Positions 17,022 through 25,159 of a stretch of 64,000 nucleotides of DNA are shown here, one piece after another (the first letter of the stretch is position 1; each line of letters begins with the position of its first letter). The notes beneath the pieces were generated by a model. That model had not been told where the DNA came from. It saw only the letters and a list, made by a program, of their open reading frames with translations, and did not search any database. Source of the DNA: Rhizobium etli 8C-3 (GTDB lineage Bacteria; Pseudomonadota; Alphaproteobacteria; Rhizobiales; Rhizobiaceae); assembly GCF_001908375.1 (NCBI RefSeq), contig NZ_CP017244.1, forward strand, positions 2,189,964-2,253,963, in the 5' to 3' direction. The position numbers and the translations under genes were made by a program.

Positions 17022-18209
17022 ATGCGGCAAGGTTGGAGATGGTTTGGGCCCGAGGCTCCCGTCAGCCTGGACGACGTGCGCCAGACGGGCGCGACGAACA
17101 TCGTTTCCTCGCTGCATCAGGTTCCGATCGGCCGCCCCTGGACGGAAAGCGAAGTCAGCGAACGCAAGGCCATGATCGAAGATACGCCGCCCGGGCGCTC
17201 GTCCCTCACCTGGTCTGTCGTCGAAAGCATTCCGATCCCCGATGCAGTCAAACGCAAGGGCGGCCAGGCCAAGGCCGAAATAGAGGCCTGGATTGCAAGC
17301 CTCGAGGCCGTCGCCGCCTGCGGGATACCGATCATCTGCTACAACTTCATGCCCGTGGTCGACTGGACACGCACGGAGCTTGACTACGAGATACCAACGG
17401 GCGCGACCGCCATGCGCTTCGACCACGAACGCTTTGCCGCCTTCGACCTCTTCGTGCTGCAGCGTCAGGGCGCTGAAAAGGAATATTCAGCGGACGACCG
17501 GAATCGCGCTCGCGAAGTCTACGAGGCTATGCCGGAAGCCGAGATCGCCGAGATCACCCGCATCATAACCTCGGCGCTGCCCGGCTCGACGACCGAGCCT
17601 CTGACCATTCCCGGTTTCCGCGAAAAGCTGGCCGCCTATGCCGGCATCGATGCGGCCAGGCTGCGCCAGCACCTCGTCGAATTCCTTCAGGCCGTCACAC
17701 CGGCCGCCGAAGCGCGCGGCGTCAAGCTGACGCTCCATCCGGACGATCCGCCGCGTCCGCTCTTCGGCCTGCCGCGCATTGCCTCGACGGCCGACGACTA
17801 TGCTGCCCTTTTTAAGGCCATACCATCACAGGCAAACGGCATGTGCTACTGCACCGGCAGCCTCGGCGTGCGTGCCGACAACAACCTGCCCGAGATCGCC
17901 CGCCGCTTTGCCTCGCGCATCTACTTCGCGCATCTGCGTGCCACCAAGCGTGAAGGCGACGGCCGCTCCTTCCATGAAAGCGCACATCTGGAAGGTGATG
18001 TCGATATGGTCGCGGTTCTCAAGGAACTCGTGGCCGAGGACCGCAAGCGCAGCCCGAACGACGAAATCGTGTTCCGCTCCGACCATGGTCACCGTATGCT
18101 GGATGATCTGAACAAGACCGTCACGCCAGGCTATCCTGCAATCGGCCGCATGCGCGGGCTGGCGGAACTGCGCGGCATCCTGCACGCGCTCGGTGCCAGA
18201 CCATCCTGA
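17022..18209 (+). CDS. uxuA: Mannonate dehydratase
   Basis: This 395-residue TIM-barrel enzyme dehydrates D-mannonate to 2-keto-3-deoxy-D-gluconate in hexuronate catabolism. The N-terminus WRWFGPEAPVSLDDVRQTGA is characteristic, as are SLHQVPIG, CYNFMPVVDWTRT, the metal-binding HPDDPP, MCYCTGSLG and FRSDHGHRMLDD blocks. The length equals that of known UxuA proteins. RBS AAGGAGGAAAC precedes the ATG. No uxuB-type fructuronate reductase or uronate isomerase is adjacent, although the two Gfo/Idh/MocA enzymes beyond the pseudogene could feed the pathway. Confidence 0.96.
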   Translation: MRQGWRWFGPEAPVSLDDVRQTGATNIVSSLHQVPIGRPWTESEVSERKAMIEDTPPGRSSLTWSVVESIPIPDAVKRKGGQAKAEIEAWIASLEAVAACGIPIICYNFMPVVDWTRTELDYEIPTGATAMRFDHERFAAFDLFVLQRQGAEKEYSADDRNRAREVYEAMPEAEIAEITRIITSALPGSTTEPLTIPGFREKLAAYAGIDAARLRQHLVEFLQAVTPAAEARGVKLTLHPDDPPRPLFGLPRIASTADDYAALFKAIPSQANGMCYCTGSLGVRADNNLPEIARRFASRIYFAHLRATKREGDGRSFHESAHLEGDVDMVAVLKELVAEDRKRSPNDEIVFRSDHGHRMLDDLNKTVTPGYPAIGRMRGLAELRGILHALGARPS

Positions 18210-18211
18210 TC

Positions 18212-18570
18212 GTGAGAGACCCCTCCGGGCCCGCATTCCGATTTCCGGAGGAGTTCGCTAGCACGCTCGGGCTTACCCGCCGACAGGTTGCCGAGATCGA
18301 AACCGGCGCAGGGAACCCACCCTAGAGACGCTGGACAAGATTGGCAGGCTATTGGGCTTCGCAGTTGGATTTGTACCGAAAACGCCGCGCGACGATGAGC
18401 CAGGATCACTCCTGGCGCAAAGTCTCTCCGGCGCCGCCTGCTGGCGCGCCCGACTGTCTGGCCATCTGGCGGCCGCTCATGTGGGTTCTGCCCGGACAGG
18501 AGAGCCAATCGGAATTCCTGCCGAAAGGCTGGAGAAGGGGGCGTTGTACCCAGAAGCCTTGACCATCTAG
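18212..18570 (+). pseudogene. Decayed XRE/HipB-like helix-turn-helix gene, frameshifted
   Basis: From GTG 18212 the frame reads EFASTLGLTRRQVAEIETG and then AGNPP before a TAG. Shifting frame at that point continues TLETLDKIGRLLGFAVGFVP, which joined to the first part forms the end of a Cro/CI-type HTH domain as found in HipB-like antitoxins. A frameshift near 18315 therefore splits the domain. The N-terminal helices normally preceding are also missing, and no toxin gene is nearby. The downstream frame runs to 18570, touching the convergent GntR gene. It fills the interval after uxuA and looks like a relic of an acquired regulator. Confidence 0.6.
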
Positions 18571-19337
18571 CGCGATTTTCCATCATCCGCCTGCATGACT
18601 TCAGGCGCAAACCGTCCCCTTTCGTCAGCTTCCATCAGCTCGTTACTGACGTTGCGGATGTGGCGCGCCATCGCCTTGTAGGCAGCGTCCGGATTGCGCA
18701 GACGCAGAGCCGTAAGTATTGCATGGTGATCGCCGATCCAGAGCGGGCGCACGCTTGGCGCATGAATATGCTCATGCAGTTTTTTCCACATCAGCGACTC
18801 GTCGCGCTGAACCCAAAGCGCCTCGACGATCGAGACGATGATGGCATTTCCTGTCATGCGTGCAATCGTCACATGAAAATCGCGGTCGCCCTTTTCGTTG
18901 TTTAAGGTGACATCGGTCTCATGCTCCATTTGAGCGATACAGTCCTCGAGCACGGCAATATCGTAGTTCGTCGCGCGTTCGGCTGCCATCGCAGCAGCAC
19001 TTGCCTCGACTGCAAGCCGGGCTTCCAGAAGCTCGAACGGGCCGGGGCCGGCATCCGCGCTGATCTTGTCAAAATTGACCTGATTGCCGCGGACCGGCAG
19101 AACGACGATGCCGGCCCTGCCCTTGACTTCGACCAGGCCGCGCATCTCCAGCGCAATAACTGCCTCGCGTACGACCGGGCGGCTGACTTGGAGTTCTTCG
19201 GCGAGCTCGCGTTCGGAAGGCATGCGCCAGGCAGGGTTCTTGGCGTTTGCCTCGATCATGCGCGCAATGCGGCGTGCGACGATCTGATAAAGCCGCTGCT
19301 CGCCTTGAAGCCGAAGCGTTGGTACGGCTGCCCCCAT
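18567..19337 (-). CDS. GntR-family regulator (FadR/FCD subfamily)
   Basis: This regulator of about 256 residues has an N-terminal winged helix (LYQIVARRIARMIEANAKNP, then MPSERELAEELQVSRPVVREA) and a C-terminal FCD effector domain ending HIRNVSNELMEADERGRF. ATG 19337 is preceded by AAGGAGATATC; the longer ORF starts 7 codons upstream. It is the last gene of the leftward unit with two oxidoreductase genes, 55 bases after the second one. It is a good candidate to bind the TGGTNNNNCCAGAC sites at 21571 and 21694 that sit between this operon and the sugar ABC transporter. Confidence 0.9.
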   Translation of the reverse strand: MGAAVPTLRLQGEQRLYQIVARRIARMIEANAKNPAWRMPSERELAEELQVSRPVVREAVIALEMRGLVEVKGRAGIVVLPVRGNQVNFDKISADAGPGPFELLEARLAVEASAAAMAAERATNYDIAVLEDCIAQMEHETDVTLNNEKGDRDFHVTIARMTGNAIIVSIVEALWVQRDESLMWKKLHEHIHAPSVRPLWIGDHHAILTALRLRNPDAAYKAMARHIRNVSNELMEADERGRFAPEVMQADDGKSR

Positions 19338-19392
19338 GATATCTCCTTGCGGCGCCACCCTTAAGACGGGTGACGCATTGTCTGTTTGGCGC

Positions 19393-20490
19393 TCAGGCGC
19401 TGGCGGCCAGTTGCCGCTCTTCGTCCGGAAGCCACGAGTGATAAAGCGGATGCTCGGCGGTGATCGGCAGCGGCGTCGGCTTGCCGGTGCGCTGCGAATG
19501 ATAGGCAGCCGTCACCAGTTCCAGCGAATTGCGCGCGTCCTGCAGCGTTACCGGCGGCTCCTTGTCTTCAATGATCGCCTGGTGGAACAGCTCGAACTGT
19601 CGGGTGTAGCCGTCTTCCTTCACTTCGTAGCCGGCAAGCGCTTCGTCGACGCGCTTCTGGTGCTCCTCGGTGCCTGCGATGAAGCTCCACGGATCACGGC
19701 CCATCGTATAAGGTTCGAGAATGCTTTCGGCGACGAGATCATGGAAGCAGAAGCGCAGCCGCGAGATCTCCTTGCGTGAGCCGAGCGTCATGGAAAGTGC
19801 CGCCAGCGAGCCGTTCTGCATCTTGACGGAAAGCGCCATCGTATCTTCGACTTCGATCTTGTTGACCAGTGTCGCGCCATAGGCAAAGACTTCGGCGCAG
19901 GCGCCATGCACATAGTTCAGCATGTCGTGCGCGTGGATCGCGTGGCCAAGCAGGCCGCCGCCGAGTTCGCTCTTCCACTTTCCGCGCCAGGGAACTTCGT
20001 AGTAGGCAGGGCCACGCCACCAATGTGTCTCGATCGTCGTCAGGAAGGGACGCCCGGTCAGACCAAGTTCGATCAGCAGCTTCAGCTTCTGAAGGCCGGA
20101 GCCGTAGCGATACTGGAAGATCGGCATCAGTTTCTTGCCGCCCGAACGCGCGACAATGCGGCTCATCTCGTCGACGTCGGCAATCGAGCCGAAGAGTGGC
20201 TTTTCGCAGATCACATGTTTTCCCGATTCGATACCCTTCCTGCAGAGTTCGAAATGCGAATCCGGCGGCGTCGAAATATCGATGATGTCGAGATCGTTGC
20301 GGACAAAGAGATCGTCGACATTCTGGGTATATTCGCCAATGCCATGCTTTTGGCAAAGTTCGCGGCCGCGTTCTTCGTCCAGCGAGCAAAGCACCGGCAC
20401 ATCGAAAAGGTCCTTGTTCCAGTCGTAGCCGATCAGATGGCGCGAAGCGATGCCCGCGCCGATTACGCCAACGCGCAATTTCTTCGTCAT
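19393..20490 (-). CDS. Gfo/Idh/MocA-family NAD(P)-dependent oxidoreductase
   Basis: This 365-residue dehydrogenase has an N-terminal Rossmann fold (LRVGVIGAGIASRHLIGYD) and the CEKPLFGS motif with the family Lys near residue 97. A C-terminal alpha/beta domain begins around residue 125 (QYRYGSGLQKLKLLIELGLTG). These enzymes oxidise or reduce sugars, sugar acids and inositols; the particular substrate is unknown. It lies 11 bases downstream of a paralogous enzyme in the same operon, divergent from a sugar ABC importer, so it probably acts on the imported compound. Confidence 0.9.
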   Translation of the reverse strand: MTKKLRVGVIGAGIASRHLIGYDWNKDLFDVPVLCSLDEERGRELCQKHGIGEYTQNVDDLFVRNDLDIIDISTPPDSHFELCRKGIESGKHVICEKPLFGSIADVDEMSRIVARSGGKKLMPIFQYRYGSGLQKLKLLIELGLTGRPFLTTIETHWWRGPAYYEVPWRGKWKSELGGGLLGHAIHAHDMLNYVHGACAEVFAYGATLVNKIEVEDTMALSVKMQNGSLAALSMTLGSRKEISRLRFCFHDLVAESILEPYTMGRDPWSFIAGTEEHQKRVDEALAGYEVKEDGYTRQFELFHQAIIEDKEPPVTLQDARNSLELVTAAYHSQRTGKPTPLPITAEHPLYHSWLPDEERQLAASA

Positions 20491-20501
20491 GATATCTCCT
20501 C

Positions 20502-21512
20502 CTATCGTCCGCCGAGCCGGGCAGCCTTGGCCTGCGCCTCAAGCGAAAGGCGGCAGACCTCGTAGACGTGCGCCTGCGTCATCGCCGTTTCCGTGCGATC
20601 GCGCACGTCGGCAGTGAATGCTTCAAAATAGTCGAGCTTCTCGCTGCTGCAGTCGATGTAGGTATTTTCCTCGCCGTTGACGAGGAACAGATGATCCTTG
20701 CCGGGGCGGCCGGAAATATCGATGTATTTGCGAAGCTCGATATAGCCTTTGGTGCCTAAAATGGTCAGGCGTCCGTCACCCCAGGTCGGCAGCGCCTCGG
20801 GCGTAAACCAGTCGACGCGGACATAGCCAGACGCCTTGTCGGAGCGCAGCAATACCTCGCCGAAATCCTGGAATGCCGGCCTTTGCGGCATGCCGAAGTT
20901 GCCGATTGCGCTTGCGACGACTTCGCCGCTCGTCGAGCCGGTATAGAAGAGAAACTGGTCGATCTGATGCGAGGCGATGTCTACGATGATGCCACCAAAG
21001 GCTTCGGGATCGAAAAACCAGTCGGGCCGCGTCGGAAGCTGCAGCCGGTGCGGTCCCATGCCGAGCGTCTGGATAACCTGGCCGATCGCGCCTTGCTTGA
21101 CGAGTTTGGCTGCTTTGACCGCAGAGCGAACGCAATGGCGCTCCGAAAAGCAGATCGAGAAGATCTTGCCTGTCTCGGCGACGGTCTTCTTGACCTCCTC
21201 CAACTGCGCAAACGTCGTGAGGCCAGGCTTGTCCGTCATCACGTCCTTGCCGGCCCTCATGGCGCGGATCGCAAGACCGGCGCGATCGCGCGGAATGGCG
21301 GAGATGCAGATGACGTCGATCGACGAATCGGCGAAAATCGTCTCGCGGTCGATCTGCGGCGCATCCGGATATGTCTTCTTGAAATTTTCAAGGATCGCCG
21401 GAACAGAGGTCTTCGGGCAATAGCCAACGAACTCTCCACCCGCAGCTTGCAATCCCTTCACATGATCAAACGTATGCGAATGGTCGATTCCGACAACGGC
21501 AAATCTCAGCAT
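20502..21512 (-). CDS. Gfo/Idh/MocA-family oxidoreductase
   Basis: This protein of about 336 residues begins MLRFAVVGIDHSHTFDHVKG, a Rossmann start with Asp-His instead of the usual second glycines. The variant is known in a subgroup of the family. TDKPGLTT replaces the usual EKP motif, keeping the Lys. The upstream TTG at 21533 lies inside the Shine-Dalgarno sequence GCAGGAGGA, so ATG 21512 is the real start. It is first in the leftward operon. It is clearly divergent from the neighbouring family member, so the two probably catalyse successive steps. Confidence 0.87.
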   Translation of the reverse strand: MLRFAVVGIDHSHTFDHVKGLQAAGGEFVGYCPKTSVPAILENFKKTYPDAPQIDRETIFADSSIDVICISAIPRDRAGLAIRAMRAGKDVMTDKPGLTTFAQLEEVKKTVAETGKIFSICFSERHCVRSAVKAAKLVKQGAIGQVIQTLGMGPHRLQLPTRPDWFFDPEAFGGIIVDIASHQIDQFLFYTGSTSGEVVASAIGNFGMPQRPAFQDFGEVLLRSDKASGYVRVDWFTPEALPTWGDGRLTILGTKGYIELRKYIDISGRPGKDHLFLVNGEENTYIDCSSEKLDYFEAFTADVRDRTETAMTQAHVYEVCRLSLEAQAKAARLGGR

Positions 21513-21570
21513 TTGAATATCGTCCTCCTGCAAAAGCCGTGGGAGCTGCGGCTTCTCGTCTCCTCATAAT

Positions 21571-21584
21571 TGGTCAAACCAGAC
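21571..21584. promoter_or_regulatory. Operator copy 1, TGGTNNNNCCAGAC
   Basis: TGGTCAAACCAGAC lies 58 bases before the leftward oxidoreductase start. Its core TGGT-N3-ACCA is an interrupted palindrome of the FadR-like GntR type. The same 10 defined bases recur at 21694. It probably controls the leftward operon. Confidence 0.55.
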
Positions 21585-21693
21585 ACTCAAAGCTCCAACC
21601 TGTCAAGAATGTTTTTGCAATCGAAACCGCGGTAAAGAGGCCACATTAGCACTCGTTTTGACGAAAATTCTTTCGCCTTGCCGGTTGACAATC

Positions 21694-21707
21694 TGGTAAG
21701 TCCAGAC
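21694..21707. promoter_or_regulatory. Operator copy 2, TGGTNNNNCCAGAC
   Basis: TGGTAAGTCCAGAC lies 59 bases before the sugar-binding protein start, in the same orientation as copy 1. The inner palindrome is CTGG-N5-CCAG. The two copies sit almost symmetrically, one near each divergent gene, as expected for joint repression by a GntR protein. Confidence 0.55.
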
Positions 21708-21766
21708 ATGTTTATGGCAGATCGCCCCGGGCGGGAGGCGCCTCGCGATCGCTGGAGGATCTGGAT

Positions 21767-23044
21767 ATGAAACGCACCCGCATCGGCTTGTGGGCGGCCT
21801 CGACGCTGCTTGCAGCCACGGCGCTGACGGGTATTGCCCAGGCGCAGGAGCTCACCGTTTTTTGCGACGATATCGGCTTCGGCTGCCTGACCATGGATCC
21901 GGTGGTCAAACGATACGAATCCGAAAATCCAGGCGTCAAGGTCAAGCTCGAAACCGTTCCCTATCAGTCGCTCGTCGAAAGCCTGCCGGTGCAGCTCGAA
22001 TCCGGCGAAGGCCCCGATGCGGCGATCATCACCGACCTCGGCGGCCTCAGCCGTTACTATCTCGACCTGACGCCTTATGTGAACGCGGCGAATTTCGAGA
22101 AGGAATACAGCCAGACCCTGCAATGGCTGCGTGGCTCCAATCCGACGAGCAAGGCGATCAACGGCATGCCGACGACGCTCACTGTCAACGGCGCCTATGT
22201 CAATCTCACCTTGTTCGAGCAGGCGGGCGTTGCGGTCCCCAAGGAAGGCGCAACCTGGGCCGAATGGGCCGAAGCGACACGCAAGGTGGCCAAGGCCACC
22301 AACACCGAATACGCCATGGAGATGGACCGCTCTGGCCACCGCTTTGCAAGCCTTGCCATCAGCTACGGCGCCGAATTGGTCGATGACCAGGGCAAACCGG
22401 TCATCGACAAGGGGCTGAAGGACGCGGTCGAACAGTTCGTGGCCTGGCACAAGGACGGGACAATGCCGATGGACCTTTGGGGAGCGGTCGGCGGCGCAAC
22501 GCATCGCGAACTCTTCTCAGATTTCCTGAATGCCAAGACCGTGCTTTACTTCGGCGGCTCCTGGACACTCAGCCAGATGGACAAGGAAGTCGCAGACCTC
22601 TTCGACTGGCAGGTGGCACCTGCGCCTTGCGGGCCCTCGTCGTGCACCGTCATGCCGGGCGGCGGAGCGCTCGTCGGTTTCAAGCATACCAAGCAGCCCG
22701 AAGCGGTCGGCAAGCTGATCGACTATATCGCCCGCTCGAAGAACAACGCCGAAATCGTCTCGGCGGCCGTCGAGATTCCGGCGGCAAAATCGCTGATCGA
22801 AAATGGCGTGACCTATCCGGGCGCCTCTCAGCGTACGCAGCAATCGCTTTCGACCTTCATCGCCCAGATCCCGAAAATGGCGCCGGCCGCCTATCGTTTC
22901 CAGGGCTGGCGCTATCAGCGTGCCATGATGAACGCGCTGACGACGCGCATCAGCCAGGTCCTGAATGACGAATTGGAGGTCGACGCAGCACTTGACCGTG
23001 TCAAACAGGATGTCGAGCTCGCCATCAAGGCGGCCGGCCAATAG
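21767..23044 (+). CDS. Sugar ABC transporter substrate-binding protein, family 1
   Basis: This 425-residue periplasmic protein has a Sec signal peptide ending near residue 26 (TALTGIAQA-QE) and the extracellular solute-binding family 1 fold. It shows MDPVVKRYESENPGVKVKLE near the N-terminus, GPDAAIITDLGGLSRY and INGMPTTLTVNGAYVN. It is the first gene of a four-gene importer (binding protein, two permeases, ATPase) transcribed away from the oxidoreductase operon. Context with uxuA and sugar dehydrogenases suggests a uronic-acid or polyol-type ligand; this is inference. Confidence 0.93.
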   Translation: MKRTRIGLWAASTLLAATALTGIAQAQELTVFCDDIGFGCLTMDPVVKRYESENPGVKVKLETVPYQSLVESLPVQLESGEGPDAAIITDLGGLSRYYLDLTPYVNAANFEKEYSQTLQWLRGSNPTSKAINGMPTTLTVNGAYVNLTLFEQAGVAVPKEGATWAEWAEATRKVAKATNTEYAMEMDRSGHRFASLAISYGAELVDDQGKPVIDKGLKDAVEQFVAWHKDGTMPMDLWGAVGGATHRELFSDFLNAKTVLYFGGSWTLSQMDKEVADLFDWQVAPAPCGPSSCTVMPGGGALVGFKHTKQPEAVGKLIDYIARSKNNAEIVSAAVEIPAAKSLIENGVTYPGASQRTQQSLSTFIAQIPKMAPAAYRFQGWRYQRAMMNALTTRISQVLNDELEVDAALDRVKQDVELAIKAAGQ

Positions 23045-23070
23045 ACAGGCTGATCCGGAAGGAGAGCGGT

Positions 23071-24069
23071 ATGGCCACAAGGGCTCGACTTGCGACAGTT
23101 GCCGGCGGCGTCATCCTCCTGCCGGCAAGGCTCGCCGAGCCTTTGATGACGGGCCTGCAAAAGGTCCTGGGCATCGGGCGCATGCCGTGGGTCTTTCTTC
23201 TGCCGAACCTTCTCGCCGTTTTGTTTTTCTCGCTGCTTCCGGTCGCAATCAACGTCTTCTATTCTGTCACCGGCAGCGACCGTCTTTATCCGAGCGAGCG
23301 ACCCTTCATCGGTTCTGTCAATTACGAAACGCTGTTCGACTGCACCAACTACCTCGATGCATCCACCTGCTCGAGTGATCTCTTCTGGCGGGCGCTCGGC
23401 AACAGTCTCGTCTTCGTGCCGATCCAGGTGATCTGCATGATCGGCGTGGCGCTGCTTGCCGCTGTCTGCCTCAACCGCGAGATCCGCGGCCGCGGCTCCT
23501 TTCGCGCCGTCTTCTTCTTTCCCGTCATGCTTTCGCCTGTCGTCGTGGCGTTGACGTGGCAGTGGATCCTGCAGCGCAACGGCGCGCTGAACGGCATTCT
23601 GACATGGCTTGGACTTTCGCCCGTCAACTGGCTGGTATTTCCAAATACCGCCTTCTTCTGGTCGGTCTTCGTCACCGTCTGGGCGCATATGGGCTTTTAC
23701 ACGATCATTCTGCTCGCCGGTCTGCAGTCAATCCCGCGCGATGTCTACGAAGCTGCCAAGATGGACTCCGCCACCAACTGGCGGGTCTTCACGCGCATCA
23801 CGCTGCCGCTTCTAAAGCCCGTCCTGCTCGTCGTCTTCGTCCTCTGCGTCATTCGCTCGGTCCAGACCTTCGATGAGCTCTACGTGCTGACAGGCGGCGG
23901 GCCCGGATCTGCGACGATGCTGATCGTCCAATATATCTACGAGGTCGGTTTCGCCGTGCAGCCTCGCAATTTCGGTCTTGCGGCCGCAGCCTCGCTGCTG
24001 CTCGGCGTCGTGCTCTTGATCTTCACCGGCCTGCAGCTGCGACTGTCGAGGAATTCGCAACATGGCTGA
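23071..24069 (+). CDS. Sugar ABC transporter permease (MalF/UgpA type)
   Basis: This 332-residue inner-membrane protein has six main transmembrane segments after an N-terminal extension. The first is near residues 40-68 (PWVFLLPNLLAVLFFSLLPV). The EAA motif YEAAKMDSATNWRVFTRITLPLLKPV lies before the last helices. The periplasmic loop includes the Cys-containing DCTNYLDASTC region. It overlaps the next permease by 8 bases, so translation is coupled. Start ATG with RBS GGAAGGAGAGCGG. Confidence 0.93.
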   Translation: MATRARLATVAGGVILLPARLAEPLMTGLQKVLGIGRMPWVFLLPNLLAVLFFSLLPVAINVFYSVTGSDRLYPSERPFIGSVNYETLFDCTNYLDASTCSSDLFWRALGNSLVFVPIQVICMIGVALLAAVCLNREIRGRGSFRAVFFFPVMLSPVVVALTWQWILQRNGALNGILTWLGLSPVNWLVFPNTAFFWSVFVTVWAHMGFYTIILLAGLQSIPRDVYEAAKMDSATNWRVFTRITLPLLKPVLLVVFVLCVIRSVQTFDELYVLTGGGPGSATMLIVQYIYEVGFAVQPRNFGLAAAASLLLGVVLLIFTGLQLRLSRNSQHG

Positions 24070-25150
24070 CGTTGCCCTGTCCAAATCCGGAGCTGTCATG
24101 CGCGGTCTGCTCTTTGCCCGGCGCGGGCGCAACCGGCTCGACGTGACAGATTGGCTCACCTATGGCTTCCTCGTCCTTGGGCTGCTCATCATGTTCACGC
24201 CGGTTGCCTGGGTGGTCCTGTCGTCTTTCAAGACGCAAGCGAATCTGCAGGAATTTCCCCCGAGCATTCTGCCCTATTCCAGTGAGACAGCCGTGGTTGA
24301 AGGTTTCGACCAGCCGCTGCCGCTCTTCGACGTAAACTTGAAGGACGGCACGAAGGCGCGACTTGCGCAGATCCGCCGCGTTGGCAGAAATGCACAGATG
24401 ATCAGTCCGGACAATCCTGGCGCCGGCCGGCTCACCGTTGCCGTGACGGATGCCGTCCCCGTCCGCAAGGTGCGGCTTGCGATCGAGAACTACACCAACC
24501 TCATTGCTAGTTCCGGCCAGGCGATGGGCCGCTATCTCTACAACAGTCTTTTCATCACCATTGTTGCGACCATCATCACGCTGGTGATGAATTCCATGGC
24601 TGCCTTTGCGCTTTCTAAATACCGTTTCGCAGGCAGCAGCGTCGCCTTGATTTCGATCCTGTCGACGCTGATGATCCCGGCAACCGTGGTTCTCGTGCCG
24701 ACCTACCTCATCGTTTCCGAGCTCGGCCTTGTCGGAAACCTCTGGGGTGTCATCCTGCCGACCGTCGCGACGCCGACCGGCGTCTTCCTGCTCCGCCAAT
24801 ACATGCTGACCATCCCTGACGAACTGATCGAAGCAGCGCGCATGGATCATGCCAGCGAGTGGCGCATCTTCTGGCGGATCGTCCTGCCGCTTTCCAGCCC
24901 GGCGCTTGCCGTCGTGGCGATCTTCTCGATCCTGTCGCGCTGGAACGACTTCCTGCTGCCCTTGATCGTCCTCAATCGCCGCGAGGTCTATACGCTGCAG
25001 CTGGCGCTCAACTCTTTCCAGAGCGAGTTCGAGGTCCGATACGATCTGATGCTCGCCATGACGACCCTGACGGCGCTGCCGCTTGCCTGCGCCTTCATCT
25101 TTCTGCAGCGCTACATCACCACCGGCATCGCATCCACGGGCATCAAGTGA
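24062..25150 (+). CDS. Sugar ABC transporter permease (MalG/UgpE type)
   Basis: This 362-residue permease has an EAA loop IEAARMDHASEWRIFWRIVLP and conserved C-terminal helices. Between the first and second transmembrane segments there is a periplasmic insertion of about 100 residues (roughly 58-155). MalG-type proteins usually carry a much shorter loop, though longer loops do occur in some subfamilies. The 8-base overlap with the upstream permease supports a heterodimeric channel. The next gene, the ATPase, follows by 9 bases. Confidence 0.92.
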   Translation: MADVALSKSGAVMRGLLFARRGRNRLDVTDWLTYGFLVLGLLIMFTPVAWVVLSSFKTQANLQEFPPSILPYSSETAVVEGFDQPLPLFDVNLKDGTKARLAQIRRVGRNAQMISPDNPGAGRLTVAVTDAVPVRKVRLAIENYTNLIASSGQAMGRYLYNSLFITIVATIITLVMNSMAAFALSKYRFAGSSVALISILSTLMIPATVVLVPTYLIVSELGLVGNLWGVILPTVATPTGVFLLRQYMLTIPDELIEAARMDHASEWRIFWRIVLPLSSPALAVVAIFSILSRWNDFLLPLIVLNRREVYTLQLALNSFQSEFEVRYDLMLAMTTLTALPLACAFIFLQRYITTGIASTGIK

Positions 25151-25159
25151 GTTTCGTTC

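Noticed and set aside
18222..18251. CCTCCGG ... CCGGAGG inverted repeat after uxuA
   Set aside because: Seven-base stem with a 16-base loop and no T-run, lying inside the decayed HTH gene; not convincing as a terminator.
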